Source of the DNA: Pleurotus ostreatus/Saccharomyces cerevisiae fusant
Taxonomy: Eukaryota; Opisthokonta
Direction of reading: 5' to 3'
Length of the DNA: 29,213 nt
NCBI GenBank assembly: GCA_024196135.1
Contig: JAMQCK010000308.1
Coordinates: forward strand, 1-29,213
The notes below the pieces were generated by a model. The model had not been told where the DNA came from. It was given only the letters and a program-made list of their open reading frames with translations, and did not search any database. Below are positions 1-10,583 of the stretch, piece after piece. A program made the position numbers and the translations under genes. How positions within the stretch are numbered: the stretch's first letter is position 1; each line of letters opens with the position of its first letter.

Positions 1-2461
1 GCTAGCTCGCGAGCCCTAGGACGCGTCTAGGGAAGGCTCAGGGATGTAGAGGGATATGCTCCTATGAACCAAGTCGCGATGAAATGAAGAGTGAGAGAAA
101 ACCCAGCACTCAGCGAGGGCTGGGGTTTGTCGGAGTCGGCCGCCCGCGGAGCGGGCTGCATGTGGCGGCATCACGTGGGTAACGTGACGCACACCCACAG
201 CCGCCCACATGCGCGCGGACCGGCCGACTGAACGCTGTAGCAGACGGCAGGTCCCGCCCCAGGCCTAAGGAGAAGGGCCTGAAGCGAAACCCGTGCTGCC
301 CAAACCGAGCGAAGGCTCCCAGCGGAGTCGGAGATGATCGGAGGCTCCGCTGCGCGCGGGTGTAGAAGAAGGCCCTTCGGGCCCGCGAGGCCAAACCGAG
401 GCTTCGCGAGGTACGACTCGCATGAAGGAGCGAGGCATTCCTCCCGGATGAGCGAGAAGTGGGAGTCGCAGTCAGGGCAGCATTGCAGTGATGGGTATTC
501 CTGGGCGTGTGCGAGGAACAGGTGGAAGAAAGGTTCTAAGGTGCATCGAGAGGTCTAGAGGGCTAGTGCCGCTCACCCGAGACACCGCAATGCCTTCCAT
601 TGACAGCTCGCATGCATCGCGCTTTGAAGGGCGCGCTAGCGCAAAACTTAAGCAGGAAGAAGAAGAGCAAGTGGTGAGAGTAGGGTGAGGGTCGAGAAAG
701 ATAGGCAGAGAATGAGGAATTGCAGCGCCAAAGACGCATTAGCATGGTCTGCTGAGACACAGGTATCCTTGTGACGCAGACGGCGAGTAGAGAGCCGCGA
801 CGGGCAGAGGAGGCGTGGGAGACAGATTTTGGGAGGGGGAGTCGGCTTCGATATGCAATAAATAGCCTTGGATGAGCCAGGAGGCTTGCTTCGCCGACTT
901 TGACCGAGAGATCAGAGACATTGATACATGTCGTGTTCATGACGAGACTGCAACCCTTAGCTTGTGACTGAGGCCGCCACGGTCGAATAGTTCCCCGGCG
1001 ACTATGGCCATGCGCGCGACACGTGATACGGGACGCGACCGTCCTTCGACGAACTCGCGGTGGAGCAATAAGATGTACGAAGTCTTGGGGATGCGACAGA
1101 GTCAAGAGAGCGGATGGATCAGCCATTGATACATATTCGACCGAGAGACTGGGATATTGGTGCTAGTCCGCAAGCCAGACAAGCAGCTAAAGGTACATCG
1201 GTGACCACCGACGGACACCGTAGACGGTAGTCGCGCCGGACAACGCCGCCGATGAACATGGATTTGCGTGGCGCTCGCATTGAAAGGCCACGCGGGATAT
1301 TGAAGTTCGCCTCCACGCGCTGTGCTATGAGATGGAGACGGGTAGGTAAGGGGTGGAAATGCGAAGGCAGTGCTGGGGGGGGCTGAAGAAGCAGACTTAC
1401 TGCCAGGGAGAGGGACACGAGCCTGCAAAGAGCAGTCACAAAGTTGAACTCAGAGGGGAGGGGTGAAGTCCGGCTCTGGTGCTTATCGTGCCGTGACGTC
1501 GTGAATGAGCGGGGAAAGGAGAAAGGGTTGTACGTGTACATAGTGGGATATAGATGTGAACATTGAGGAGGGGGCCCAAACGGGGTGATTTGGAAGCGGG
1601 CACTCGAGGACGCGGGCGCGCCGAGCCCGCACGGCTACGCCCGGCCTTCAAAGCTAATCACGTGGTTCCGAAGGTTCAAAACCGACGCCCCTCACGTCGC
1701 TCAGAAGGAGCGCGGGCGGACCGGGGTCATGGTAGGGTAGGACGGCGGCGAGAGGGACGAAGCCAGTACAAGTCAGTGTAGGGAGGGCAGTAATCATCAA
1801 AGTACTGCAGAACTAGGAAGGGGAGATACGAGAGCGAAAGCAGCGAAGAATGCTTATGGGAGAAGCGGGAAGGCCGCTGCTCGCGGGAATGCAGCGTGGG
1901 ATAGAAATTGGGGGAGCGGCGAATGTGGATGGCGGGCACATGTGTTACACCAATGGGGGAAGTCAATCGTGTGCGCGGGAATGTGCCCCGGGCTAGCGCA
2001 CTGATGACGAAGTGGCGCCTTTGCGGCGGGTCCTAGCGGCCGTGCATGGTCAACACGGGGGCGCCGTCGACTATTGATGAAGACATTTGTCGTGACGAAG
2101 GCCAAGGAGAGGGGCTTGGGGATGAGAAGACTCAGTGAGCAAACCTGGGAAGGGAGAGGAACTCCTGAAATACCGCGAGGGGTGCGTGAGGGAGGAATGT
2201 GTGGGACGAGGGTGCTCGAGCATGGGGTTTATTGAGAAGTGGACGGCGCGTATGGGAACTGCGCGCGCGCAGCCCATGCGGTGCGGGAGGAATATGCTCG
2301 GGAAACTGAAATCAGCGGGGGAATGGGCGCCCTGAGGCTGACGGAATTGTAGGCTGGCGTGATGATAGACGATGCGCTCCGATGGGGAGGCGACGCGAGA
2401 AGGTCAGAGATAACGCGGTAACAGGGAGGCCACCTGGGCGGCTATTAACAGAGATAGAAGA
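1..2461. other. Gene-free left flank
   Basis: I see no gene I can support here. Open frames are short, lie on both strands, and have no recognisable domain, codon pattern or spliceable continuation. The plus strand is noticeably purine-rich, with long GA- and GGG-containing stretches, which keeps minus-strand frames open by composition alone. The stretch resembles the flanks of the minisatellite further right and may be older, decayed repeat sequence. I found no transposase, reverse transcriptase or tRNA. Confidence 0.5.
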
Positions 2462-2520
2462 TGCGCACTGATGCGCCCTGTTGATGCGCCCCGGGGCGGT
2501 CAATATTGACGGAATGCGGG
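2462..2520. repeat. Outlying diverged unit of the GGCTAAC minisatellite
   Basis: This segment has the same order of parts as the long units near 3320-3380: a GCGC...CTGATGCGC block, then GTTGATGCGCCC, then a G-rich CGG...CAA segment, ending in a GGAATGCGGG-like tail. It has drifted further than units in the main array and stands about 580 bases left of it. I read it as an isolated ancestral or decayed unit, showing that the array was once longer. The match is by eye. Confidence 0.5.
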
Positions 2521-3042
2521 ATGGGCTTGTGAGAGCGAGTGTTGTGAGGGACTTGCCGTCGGGTCGACGGCCGACAAGCGCGCCTCGCGGCCAGTGCCTC
2601 GAAGAGGAGAATGTTCTCCATCTCGAGGGGCTCGAGCTCGGGCAGAGTAGTAACCCGCAGGTCCTTGAGCACCGGTCGATATGCAAAGGACATAGAGCGC
2701 AGATGCGCTGTTGGGGGTGAGGGAAGGGAGGGGCGGGCAAAGGCAGATCAGGGGAGAGGAAGGTAGTGCCCTGCAAAACCGCCATGAGGTGCGGGTCCGC
2801 GTGGCGCTGAGAATGACGCGCTCGAGAGCCGAGGTCGCGCGAGAGAAACGCTGAAGCGAGACGGTGTCGAAGCGGTGGGGCGCGTGTGCGGGCACACCCC
2901 CGAAGTCAAACATGGGAATGGAGGGTGCGCTCAAATCGAGTCAACATGGACAGGGGGATGAGCTTGATGGGATGGAGAGGTGCGGCTGAGGTTGGGGCAG
3001 ATTTCGGTGGATGAATGGGGAAAGGATAGGAAAGGGATGCAG

Positions 3043-3940
3043 CCATAAAGCTAACTTCTGTGATGGATGCGGGTCTGACGGTTTCGGCGGTGATAAATGC
3101 GCCCTGGTGCGGCTAACATTTATGACCGAGAAGTGCCGTGTGACTGACGCGGGATGGGGTGATGCGCCCTAGAGCGGCTAACATCGGTGAAAGACAACGC
3201 GCGCCGATGCGCGTTGTTGATGCGCCCTGGGATGGCTAACATCGGTGACTGCAGCGCGCCGTGAGGCTAACGCGGGATGATGACGATGCGCCCTAGGACG
3301 GCTGACATCGGTGAAGAACAACGCGCGCTGATGCGCGTCGTTGATGCGCCCTGGGACGGCTAACATCGGTGACTGCGGCGCGCCCTGTGGCTAACGCGGG
3401 ATGGGGGGTGATGCGCCCTGGTGCGGCTAACATCAATGAAGGACAACGCGCGCAAGCGCGCGTTGCTGATGCGCCCTAGGACGGCTAACATCGACGAGGA
3501 ATTGGGGTGCGCCCTGGAGCGGCTAACACCGATGAAGATGAGGGATGCGCTCTTGAGAGCTCACATCGGATAAGCGCGCCGCTAACGCCAAGGGAGCGCT
3601 CGCAGCTAGCGCCTTGACGGATGATGCACCCTCGAGGGAAGACATCGGTGATAGATGTGGGATGCGCGCGGAACGCTACCGCTGGGGGTGGGGGATGAAG
3701 AGCGCGCCAGGGGGCTAACGCTGAGGGCAACGCGCCAGGGGGCTAACGTTGGGGGAGGGGGCGCGCTCAGGGGAGCTAACGCCAAACGAAGCGCGCCAGG
3801 GGGCTAACGCTAAACGAGGTGCGCTCAGGAGGGAGCTAACACCGAGGAGGCGCGCTCAGGAGGGAGCTAACGCCGAACGGGACGCGCTCAGGGGGGAGCT
3901 GACGCCGGAGGATGTGCGCCATAGGGCTAACACGAGAGGG
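3043..3940. repeat. Degenerate minisatellite with higher-order 124/125-base period
   Basis: The segment is built from units of about 26-35 bases that keep a GCGC(C/G)C start and a GGCTAAC or GAGCTAAC core. In 3099-3480 the units alternate in spacing: the GCGCCCT motif starts at 3099, 3164, 3222, 3288, 3346, 3413 and 3471. That gives steps of 65, 58, 66, 58, 67 and 58 bases, so a pair of units forms a repeat of 124-125 bases. From about 3700 the units change to GCGCGCCAGGGGGCTAAC and GCGCTCAGGAGGGAGCTAAC forms. No protein is supported: unit lengths are not multiples of three, and frames on both strands merely stay open through the repeat. Confidence 0.9.
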
Positions 3941-4108
3941 GCGCGCCACGAGGCTAACGCAGTGAGGGGCGCGCCACGAGGCTAACGCAGTGAGGGGCGC
4001 GCCACGAGGCTAACGCAATGAGGGGCGCGCCACGAGGCTAACGCAGTGAGGGGCGCGCCACGAGGCTAACGCATTGAGGGGCGCGCCATAGGGCTAACGC
4101 ATTGAGGG
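3941..4108. repeat. Homogeneous 28-base tandem repeat, six units
   Basis: Six head-to-tail 28-base units start at 3941, 3969, 3997, 4025, 4053 and 4081. Each begins GCGCGCCA, holds GGCTAACGCA, and ends TGAGGG. They differ from one another at only a few positions (CAG/CAA/CAT before TGA, and CGAGG versus TAGGG in the last). Each GGCGCGCC junction is an 8-base palindrome. This is the least diverged part of the whole array and so probably its youngest expansion. Confidence 0.93.
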
Positions 4109-5591
4109 GGGGCTGGTTTCCAGCAGCCCCGTCGTGAAAACGAAGGAAACAGGGAGTTGGGGGGTTGAACATGTGCCACGTGCCATGGGCGTGACCCGTA
4201 TCGGCATCTACCGAGCACCGGCGACGCGACTCCCAGCCCTTGCGGGACGAGTCGCGCGGTACAGCTCTTTGAAGAGAGCAAGAGCACCCCTCAGAGGAGG
4301 GGACTCTAGTTAGTATCACGGAGAGCCATATCGCTGGTGCGCCAAACACAAAAGGTAGGACAGGGAAAGGGTGCAGGCTAAACACGACCGAAGCAAAGTA
4401 CTCACCGGCTCATTTCCGGCCATGTCGAGGGGCTGTGTCAGGGCTTAGTAGACCGATCTTCGTTCGGTAGGATGAGGGAGGCGATAGTCATGAATATATT
4501 GTGGCTGAAAGGTGTACTTGGTTGTGAAAGATGAAGGGGAGGTAGGTGAGGCTGTATAATGATGCTGGGAGTCTGATGCTGGATACGTATAGTCGCGACG
4601 GCGACTGCGGATTTGAAGGCTGCAAAAAAAGGGCACTGTGAAGGGGTCCGCATATCTGGAGAGCGCTCACTCGACCAAGCGCGCCAACCCGCGCCGGGCA
4701 GCTTCACGTGCAAGCCATCGACACCGCAAGACTGGGTAGCCAGCGCAGTGGCCACCGATATACCTTGGGAAGGTGTGCTGCAGACGAGCCTAGGTAGGCT
4801 CGTGCACGCGAGAAGTGTGTCGGATGGCGGCGATGAGCTCCTGAGCTTCGGAGGATTTGTTGGATGGCGCATATGTCGCCGTTCTTGCAGGAGCGGGTGG
4901 GTGGTGGACCACTGGGATTAAGCGGGGCCTAGGAGATTGGATGGTGGACCGCCGGGGTCGACGGTCGACGAGTCTGGGTGTCCGATCGCCTCGGGGAAGT
5001 GTGTATATGCTGGGTATATGCGCCTCGAAATGGTCCGGGTGACATGTAGCCATGGATTCGTAGTCGCCTAGAGGTCTTGAGCCGTTGTAGGCGTGGTATC
5101 AGGAGGGACAAAAGAAAGCTGGCTGCAGGAGCCTCGAGGCGATGGAGGGCAGAGCGGAGAGGCGACCACGGCCGACGCGCTCGCCGCCCGCGTGATCGTC
5201 ACCGCGAATCCTTCGGACGCGGCGACGTCACTCGGCTATGGCCGGGCTCGCAGCGCCTGCTTCGCTTGACTCCCGCTAAGTCCTCGTAAACTCGGACTTA
5301 GCTCACAGGAAGGCTCGGCAGTTACCGAACGATACGCGTGACGGCAAGTCCACGTGGTGGATATGGTCGTGTTCGATTCTCTCATGTCGCTTTCGGATGT
5401 TGGCGTTGTCCAAGCTGAATGGAAGGTCCTCTACTCGGTGGGGGGCACATGGTCGCATGAATGGTCTGATTACGCAGGGTGGTGGAAGGTCAAACTCAGC
5501 GGCATTGCCGCAAATCTTGCGCGTGAGAGTGTGAACAGCTTAGGGCACGCTTGTTCGTATGCAGCGTGCATTCCAAACGATTGGTCGAGCC
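4109..5591. other. Intergenic region between the minisatellite and the first cassette
   Basis: I see no gene I can support. Several open frames of 60-175 codons exist on both strands, the longest a plus frame at 5354-5881. None has a recognisable domain, and the 5354-5881 frame is not the one conserved between the two cassettes. The right part probably holds the promoter of the first plus-strand cassette gene. Confidence 0.45.
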
Positions 5592-5979
5592 ATGCCATTG
5601 TTCTCTCCCAGGCGCCAACAGTACGTGTCCTTGTTTCTCTCCGCGGACAACAACGCACACCTTATCCGTTCAGAATTTCCACGTTCGAGCATCAATGGGT
5701 TGAATACGTATGGCCAACGCTTATAAGCTTCGCGATATCGTCAACTTCCTCACCAACGACCACCTCTTACGACCTTTATACGCATATCTCTAACGCTTAC
5801 CACGTTGCTTGTCTACGAACCGCACGTTCACGCCGCAGACCTCGAACGACTTTTAGCGCGGCTGGCCCGGGCTCAAAGTAAGTGCTTATTGGCTTTATTG
5901 GCGTCACATACTGACCTCCACTCCAGCAGTACACGCGTCAAGCTCTTACTTTTGCCTCATAATCAAGCCTTCTCCGCGG
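5592..5979 (+). other. Conserved 5' leader of cassette 1, with intron
   Basis: This leader resembles the leader of cassette 2 (10584-11002). A short frame at 5592-5726 encodes a 44-residue peptide containing QYVSLFL, DNNAHL and EFPRSS, matching LYVPLLP, DNAYL and RFPHSR at the same place in cassette 2. It ends in TAA. A well-formed intron follows at 5878-5926 (donor GTAAGT, branch-like TACTGAC, acceptor CAG), 53 bases before the ATG at 5980. Cassette 2 has an intron in the equivalent place. The peptide could be an upstream ORF or an undetected first exon; I cannot decide, because the frame shifts before the intron. Confidence 0.45.
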
Positions 5980-8385
5980 ATGGCATCTAATTCGCGCCCC
6001 AAACACGGTCTATACCGCCGACTCCGCTCGCGTATCGCACCCCTCCTCCTGCGCTCGCGTCCCGCCGGATCTCAGTGCACCGTATCTGCGCTCAGCAGCA
6101 CTACAGTAGCTCTCAACTCGTCCGACGCTCGGGGCGGCGACTTTGAGGCTACGAGTGATACCGCAACGCCCCAGCCACCGACTACCGGACACGCCATCGC
6201 CACGCAGGGTGCGACTGCGCAGAATCTTCTTCCGCTGCAGGAAACGCAAGAGACCGCAGTCCACGTCTCGATCCCGGCCGTCGTCTCGAGTCCCTCAGCG
6301 GCGTCAAATTCTGCACAGACGCACTCCAGTGAATCTTCCAGTCCCGGCGCCGGTCGCGAGACATCCCAGGGACCTGTTGACCCTCTGAGCCTTCTTCCAA
6401 GCGGGAGGAGAGAGAGTCTTCGGGCCATCGCCTCTGCGACAGCGGCGCCACATTCAGTTCCGGCTGCGCATCTTACCCACGATGGTTCTCCGTCTAATAG
6501 CGCGAGCGCTGAGCGGGACGACAGCCATTCTACCGAGGAGGTCGGGCGTCCATACGAGAGATCGCCTTCGGAGCCCGGGATCTCCTCATCAGACCATCCT
6601 CCAGGTCTTCCACACGCGTCAGACGCAGCCTTTGCAGCTGGCGCCCAGTCTCTCGTCTCGCCTCTCGTGGCCGCCATTGATCGCTTGGGCGATAGGATCG
6701 AGAACGCCTCTACGACGGTGACGCGTGGTCTTCAAGACATCAGCGGGTCCGTAGTACGAATTGCAGGGCGTCTTGACGAAAGGCATTCTACGGGCGTTAC
6801 GACGCCGCAGCTGGAGGAAAGCCCGACCGCCTCGATAAGCTACACCACCCTCGATGCCTCAGTTGTTCAGCAACCCGCCATAATTCATACTACCGATGGA
6901 CCACCCAACGCAGGGGCTTGGCCCTCTCCGGTCCCGCTAGCCACGACGCCCTCACCTCTCGGCGCGGGAATGGACATCGCTGCCCTTCAGGCTCAGCTGT
7001 CTAGCATCGGTGGCGTCCCTCCGAACCTTTTGCTCGCGGGAGGCGAGGTCCGTCTCCCTGCTGCTGGAGCGGAAGGTCGTTCAACAGCGCCGGCTGGCGC
7101 TCCTGCCCGGGTGGCGGAGGTTCAAGCTAACGACGCACGCCGGACGCATCGCCTACACGCCCACATTATGCTTCCCCCCGATGACGAAGGTCAGGCTCCT
7201 GGCCGCGCTACTCAGCCTGAGCCTCGTATTGAGCTTCAGGACAACCTTTCGAACGCGGTTGACGAGGGACCGACGACCGATGCCGATGCTGATAACGCCG
7301 CCGACTCTGTTCCCCTGCCTGCCATCCCCGAGGTATCTATCATAGCCCCTACGCCTTTGGACCGTGAAGGCGAGGTGCTTCCTGTGCGCGATCCCGCGGA
7401 CCCTCCGGCGAACTCTCGACCGCCTATTGTGGCAGCACAAGAGGCTCGACTCGAGGACGCCGGGGGGCATGATGGACCAGCGAGGGGCCCCTACGTCGGT
7501 CCTGATCATGAAAGTTCTGCGTCTGCTGCGGATCCCGCTTCCCCAAGTCTGCCTACAGACGATGCCTCCATCGACAATCCTGAATCCACCGCTCAGGCTG
7601 CGCAGGCGCAACTCACGACCGATGACGACCCCATCTGGACCCTCATAGGCTGCCGCACGACCCAAGAGTTCTGTCCTGGCACCCTTCAGCTCGTCATCGA
7701 CGTTGACGCCGAAGGCGAGGTCGGCGACTGCCAAGTTCTCCTTCGCGCGGACTTCGACAAGGCGATGGAGCGCCTTCCGGGCATCTGCGAGGCCCGGAAG
7801 ATCAAGTTGTCCCATCTTCATCTGCGCATCGGCAGGGCGCAGGAACGGCATGGCCAGGATACGATGCTGAGGGTCATGCGCTGCCTCAAGCCGTACCTGC
7901 GCTTTTTCTCTGCCGTCCACCTCGACATGCAGGAGGGATCCAATGACGAGTTAAACGACACTAAGCAGTTCGCTGAGTTCTCTCACCTGCTATCCTTGCG
8001 CGTGGAGGGGCAGGCGACTCTGAGTCATTTCCTACTATTTCCGCTCCATCGCCTTCGCTACCTCCACATCAAGGCTGAAATAGACTCGGACGCTATCTTG
8101 AGAATCATAGGCCTCGCCAAGACGCTAGAGGTCCTGACGTTGGACTTCGATAGTGAACATTCTGCGAGTGGCCCTCCTCCTACGAGGTTGCGGACGCAGG
8201 ACGTGCGCTTCCCGCCAGTCATGTTCATCACGGCAGATGATCCTCAGGAGCTGATCCCGCACTTGTCTGCGGCGGAGTCGATGTCAACCGATGTCCGACT
8301 TACAGTCTCCCGCTCTGGATCGTGTAATGACGACGTACGCCGGTTGTTCTCTCGACATGCTCACTGGCTTCTCCGAGTTTTGTAA
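5980..8385 (+). CDS. Cassette 1 large disordered protein with conserved C-terminal domain
   Basis: A single 801-codon exon, function unknown. Residues 1-30 are basic, with HGLYRRLRS shared with the cassette 2 paralogue. Residues 31 to about 545 are Pro/Ser/Thr/Ala-rich and low in complexity, so probably disordered. They are interrupted near residues 225-275 by an amphipathic helical segment (AIDRLGDRI, RIAGRLDERHS) that also matches the paralogue. From about residue 548 a folded domain follows, beginning TLIGCRTTQEFCPGTLQL. It contains RPxY-like and leucine-patterned strands (LLSLRVEG, LHRLRYLHIKAE, LEVLTLDF), reminiscent of the irregular LRR tails of fungal F-box proteins. There is no signal peptide or membrane segment. 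The ATG is supported by the paralogue and by an upstream leader intron. The stop lies 83 bases from the stop of the facing F-box gene. The absence of introns over 2.4 kb is unusual for this genome and may favour a retained long exon. Confidence 0.8.
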   Translation: MASNSRPKHGLYRRLRSRIAPLLLRSRPAGSQCTVSALSSTTVALNSSDARGGDFEATSDTATPQPPTTGHAIATQGATAQNLLPLQETQETAVHVSIPAVVSSPSAASNSAQTHSSESSSPGAGRETSQGPVDPLSLLPSGRRESLRAIASATAAPHSVPAAHLTHDGSPSNSASAERDDSHSTEEVGRPYERSPSEPGISSSDHPPGLPHASDAAFAAGAQSLVSPLVAAIDRLGDRIENASTTVTRGLQDISGSVVRIAGRLDERHSTGVTTPQLEESPTASISYTTLDASVVQQPAIIHTTDGPPNAGAWPSPVPLATTPSPLGAGMDIAALQAQLSSIGGVPPNLLLAGGEVRLPAAGAEGRSTAPAGAPARVAEVQANDARRTHRLHAHIMLPPDDEGQAPGRATQPEPRIELQDNLSNAVDEGPTTDADADNAADSVPLPAIPEVSIIAPTPLDREGEVLPVRDPADPPANSRPPIVAAQEARLEDAGGHDGPARGPYVGPDHESSASAADPASPSLPTDDASIDNPESTAQAAQAQLTTDDDPIWTLIGCRTTQEFCPGTLQLVIDVDAEGEVGDCQVLLRADFDKAMERLPGICEARKIKLSHLHLRIGRAQERHGQDTMLRVMRCLKPYLRFFSAVHLDMQEGSNDELNDTKQFAEFSHLLSLRVEGQATLSHFLLFPLHRLRYLHIKAEIDSDAILRIIGLAKTLEVLTLDFDSEHSASGPPPTRLRTQDVRFPPVMFITADDPQELIPHLSAAESMSTDVRLTVSRSGSCNDDVRRLFSRHAHWLLRVL

Positions 8386-8468
8386 CGAACCCGTATGAAT
8401 ATTCGTATACCGTATCAAAGCAGCTGTGTATCCAAGACATCCATATAGAACGTTTATGCTATGCCAGC

Positions 8469-9805
8469 CTAAACCAGCGTCTTCGCATACATGATGGCCC
8501 GAGGCGGTAAGTATAATGACGGGTCGAAGGGGTCAGGCTCCTCCCCTAGTTCAGTGTAAGGATCGTAGCAGAAGCACGTCAGATAATCCATCTCGGGCGA
8601 TTGAAGTAGAGTAGCAATATCGCCATTAGATTCCTGGTATAGCCAGCGGAACGCTAGAGTGCGAAGATGGGCAGACGAGCGCCTGAGCATCGCACAAACA
8701 GGGGATGCTTGTACGCCTGCGACACACATCTGCAGCTCTTGCAGGCGCGGCGCCGTCAGGCCATCAAAGAAGTTGGTCCAGTCGTACATGCCGGAAAGGA
8801 TGAGCGTGCGCAAATGGGCAAGTAGGACGGGAGTCGAAAGCACCGGAAATAATCGCCCGTCGTCCAAACCTGGTAGTTTGTCTGGTGCTGGCCTAACGTT
8901 GGCACGCAGGACTTCCAGTTGAGGACATTCTTGCATTAGACCCATGATCTCGCCAGCCATGATATTGTTGACGCCAACCTGAGTGAGTTGATGAAGAAGG
9001 GAGGGCGGCGCCCGGACGCGCTGGCAGTACCACTGCACCTCCCGTAGCGCTGGTGAGGCGTGGAATTTGTCCCACAATCGCACCGTCGGCGACCCCTCCC
9101 AAGCACCCCCGTGAAGGCGAAGCATGGCTCGCCTCAGAGAGACGAAGGAGTCTTTGGGAAGCTCGAGCAGAGGCGCCATCATGTCGCAGACCTTCGGGGG
9201 CTCGTACTTCATGATGATGGAGATTTCGCCCCAACGGTGCGCGGAGCTGGCGACAAGCTTCATGAACTGCACGCATACCTCAGTGTTGCGACGGCGGTTA
9301 GGCGTAATCATATAGTCGTTGATGCGGAGTGCGAGCGGGAGGCCTTGCGAGTACTCGAGGGCGGGCCTCAACGCGGCGATGTCACATGGCTGAGGGAGCG
9401 CGACATCGATCAGCGTCCACAGCTGAGGAGTTCCACGCGTGACGGTGAGCCACCATGAGCACACGCGCCCGAGGATCACGGTAGCATGGATGTAGGAGAG
9501 GGTCCTAACGTGCAGGCTAGTGGGATCCATCCGGTCGTCTCGCGGGTACGCGAAGAGCGTGTTCGGGTCTCCGCACATCATGAAGATGACGCATAACAGC
9601 TCGGTAGGCAAGCGGTTGATGAAGCAGGGGGAAAGAAACCGCTGAGCCCTCGCTATGCATCAACGTTAGTACCAATTTTTCTCAGCGGCCAAACTCTGGC
9701 GACTGACGCACCTTTCGTAGGCATAGACTGCGCGATGCCTCCTGTATCCGGCAAGCTGACTATCAAAGCACCGTATCTCGAGCTCGCAGAATTTTTGTGG
9801 GGCAT
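8469..9805 (-). CDS. F-box protein, cassette 1
   Basis: I place exons at 9712-9805 and 8469-9652, with an intron at 9653-9711 that carries a perfect TACTAAC branch site; the product is 425 residues. The F-box is at about residues 42-95 (FINRLPTELLCVIF, then VCSWWLTVTRGTPQLW), the motif that binds Skp1 in SCF ubiquitin ligases. The rest (YSQGLPLALRI, LEVLRANVRP, HLRTLILSG) has irregular leucine-rich strands likely to bind a substrate. The last exon aligns along its length with the genes at 13427 and 15816. The 5' end is less certain: copies 2 and 3 have a separate 63-base exon that here seems decayed into the frame around 9742-9805. A minus-strand segment just upstream (about 9807-9855) resembles the previous exon of copy 2. 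The gene may therefore be N-terminally truncated, or may start further upstream. The function as an SCF subunit is family knowledge; the substrate is unknown. Confidence 0.75.
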
Positions 9806-10583
9806 ATTCACTGTCAAGATCGAGAGAATCAGCGAGAGCGAAGACGGCGAGTGCGTCACAGCGTACTCGTACGCTTTGCACGTAGACTAAGATTACGGAG
9901 TATGTGCAGCTGTAAGCACTGTTCCTCTGTCGCCAGCTCACCTTATGAGAGCACTCATACCGCTGGAACCGGTGCCCACAGGAAAGACAATAAGGAGAAC
10001 AATTAGTTGATCCGGAGAAGCACGAGTTAAGTTCGAGCCAAAAACGCCTGGACTTGGAAAGCATTCATCTCTCCGAGTCGCGATTGTTGTATGGTCTCCC
10101 GAGGTTGTTCGTCCAAAGAAGTTCTCGCGGCGAGGAATGACAGTGCTCGAGCGAATTGCAGTGATGGTGGTCAACCGTCAAGCGCTGCGGCATTGGCCGA
10201 CAGCTGACTTGACGAGCACGTGGTGCGTTTCTCACGATGGGACCCACATATCTCGCCTTCCTCCCGCCTTCATCTCCTTACTCGTCCGCCTGACGATACG
10301 ACATTATTTCCCTCTCGCCGAAGACAAACTGGACACATTGACTGCTGACTGCGCTTCAGATCATCAAGGCGACGCGTATTTTACAGCGTACAAGCCGGGC
10401 TGGCCTGACTGCAGCCTACGCTTTACCTGCTCTGTCTTTGCGGTTGATTCAGTAGCTCCGTGCTCTTTTCGAGATTCTAGCTTTTGGTGGTTCTGAAGAC
10501 TACATTTGGCGTCGCAAATTTGGAAGGGCATTATCGCCCCATTTAGGCATGCTTGTTCTTCTGTAACGAAGCGGTTGACATAG
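9806..10583. other. Divergent intergenic region between cassettes 1 and 2
   Basis: The F-box gene of cassette 1 leaves to the left and the large-protein gene of cassette 2 leaves to the right, so both promoters should lie here. A 119-codon plus frame at 10137-10496 shows no recognisable domain and no counterpart in the other cassette, so I do not call it. About 9807-9855 carries the decayed-looking upstream exon mentioned for the F-box gene. Confidence 0.45.

Noticed and set aside
1660..1700. GGTTCAAAACC, which looks like a tRNA T-loop
   Set aside because: The flanking bases do not form the T stem, acceptor stem or anticodon arm of a tRNA.
3749..3985. Plus-strand frame of 78 codons made of repeating ELTP/ANA-like residues
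   Set aside because: It lies wholly inside the minisatellite and reflects repeat units, whose 28-base length shifts frame each unit.
3043..4108. Possible CRISPR-like array
   Set aside because: Units are directly adjacent with no unique spacers, and the host is a eukaryote; it is a minisatellite.
5354..5881. Plus-strand frame of 175 codons upstream of cassette 1
   Set aside because: It is not the frame conserved with the cassette 2 leader, has no known domain, and runs past the splice donor at 5878.
7153..7920. Minus-strand frame of 255 codons inside the first large gene
   Set aside because: It is antisense to a region conserved in the plus frame of the paralogue. High GC content in third positions keeps the opposite frame open.
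10137..10496. Plus-strand frame of 119 codons between the cassettes
   Set aside because: It has no counterpart upstream of cassette 1 and no domain; it lies where two divergent promoters are expected.
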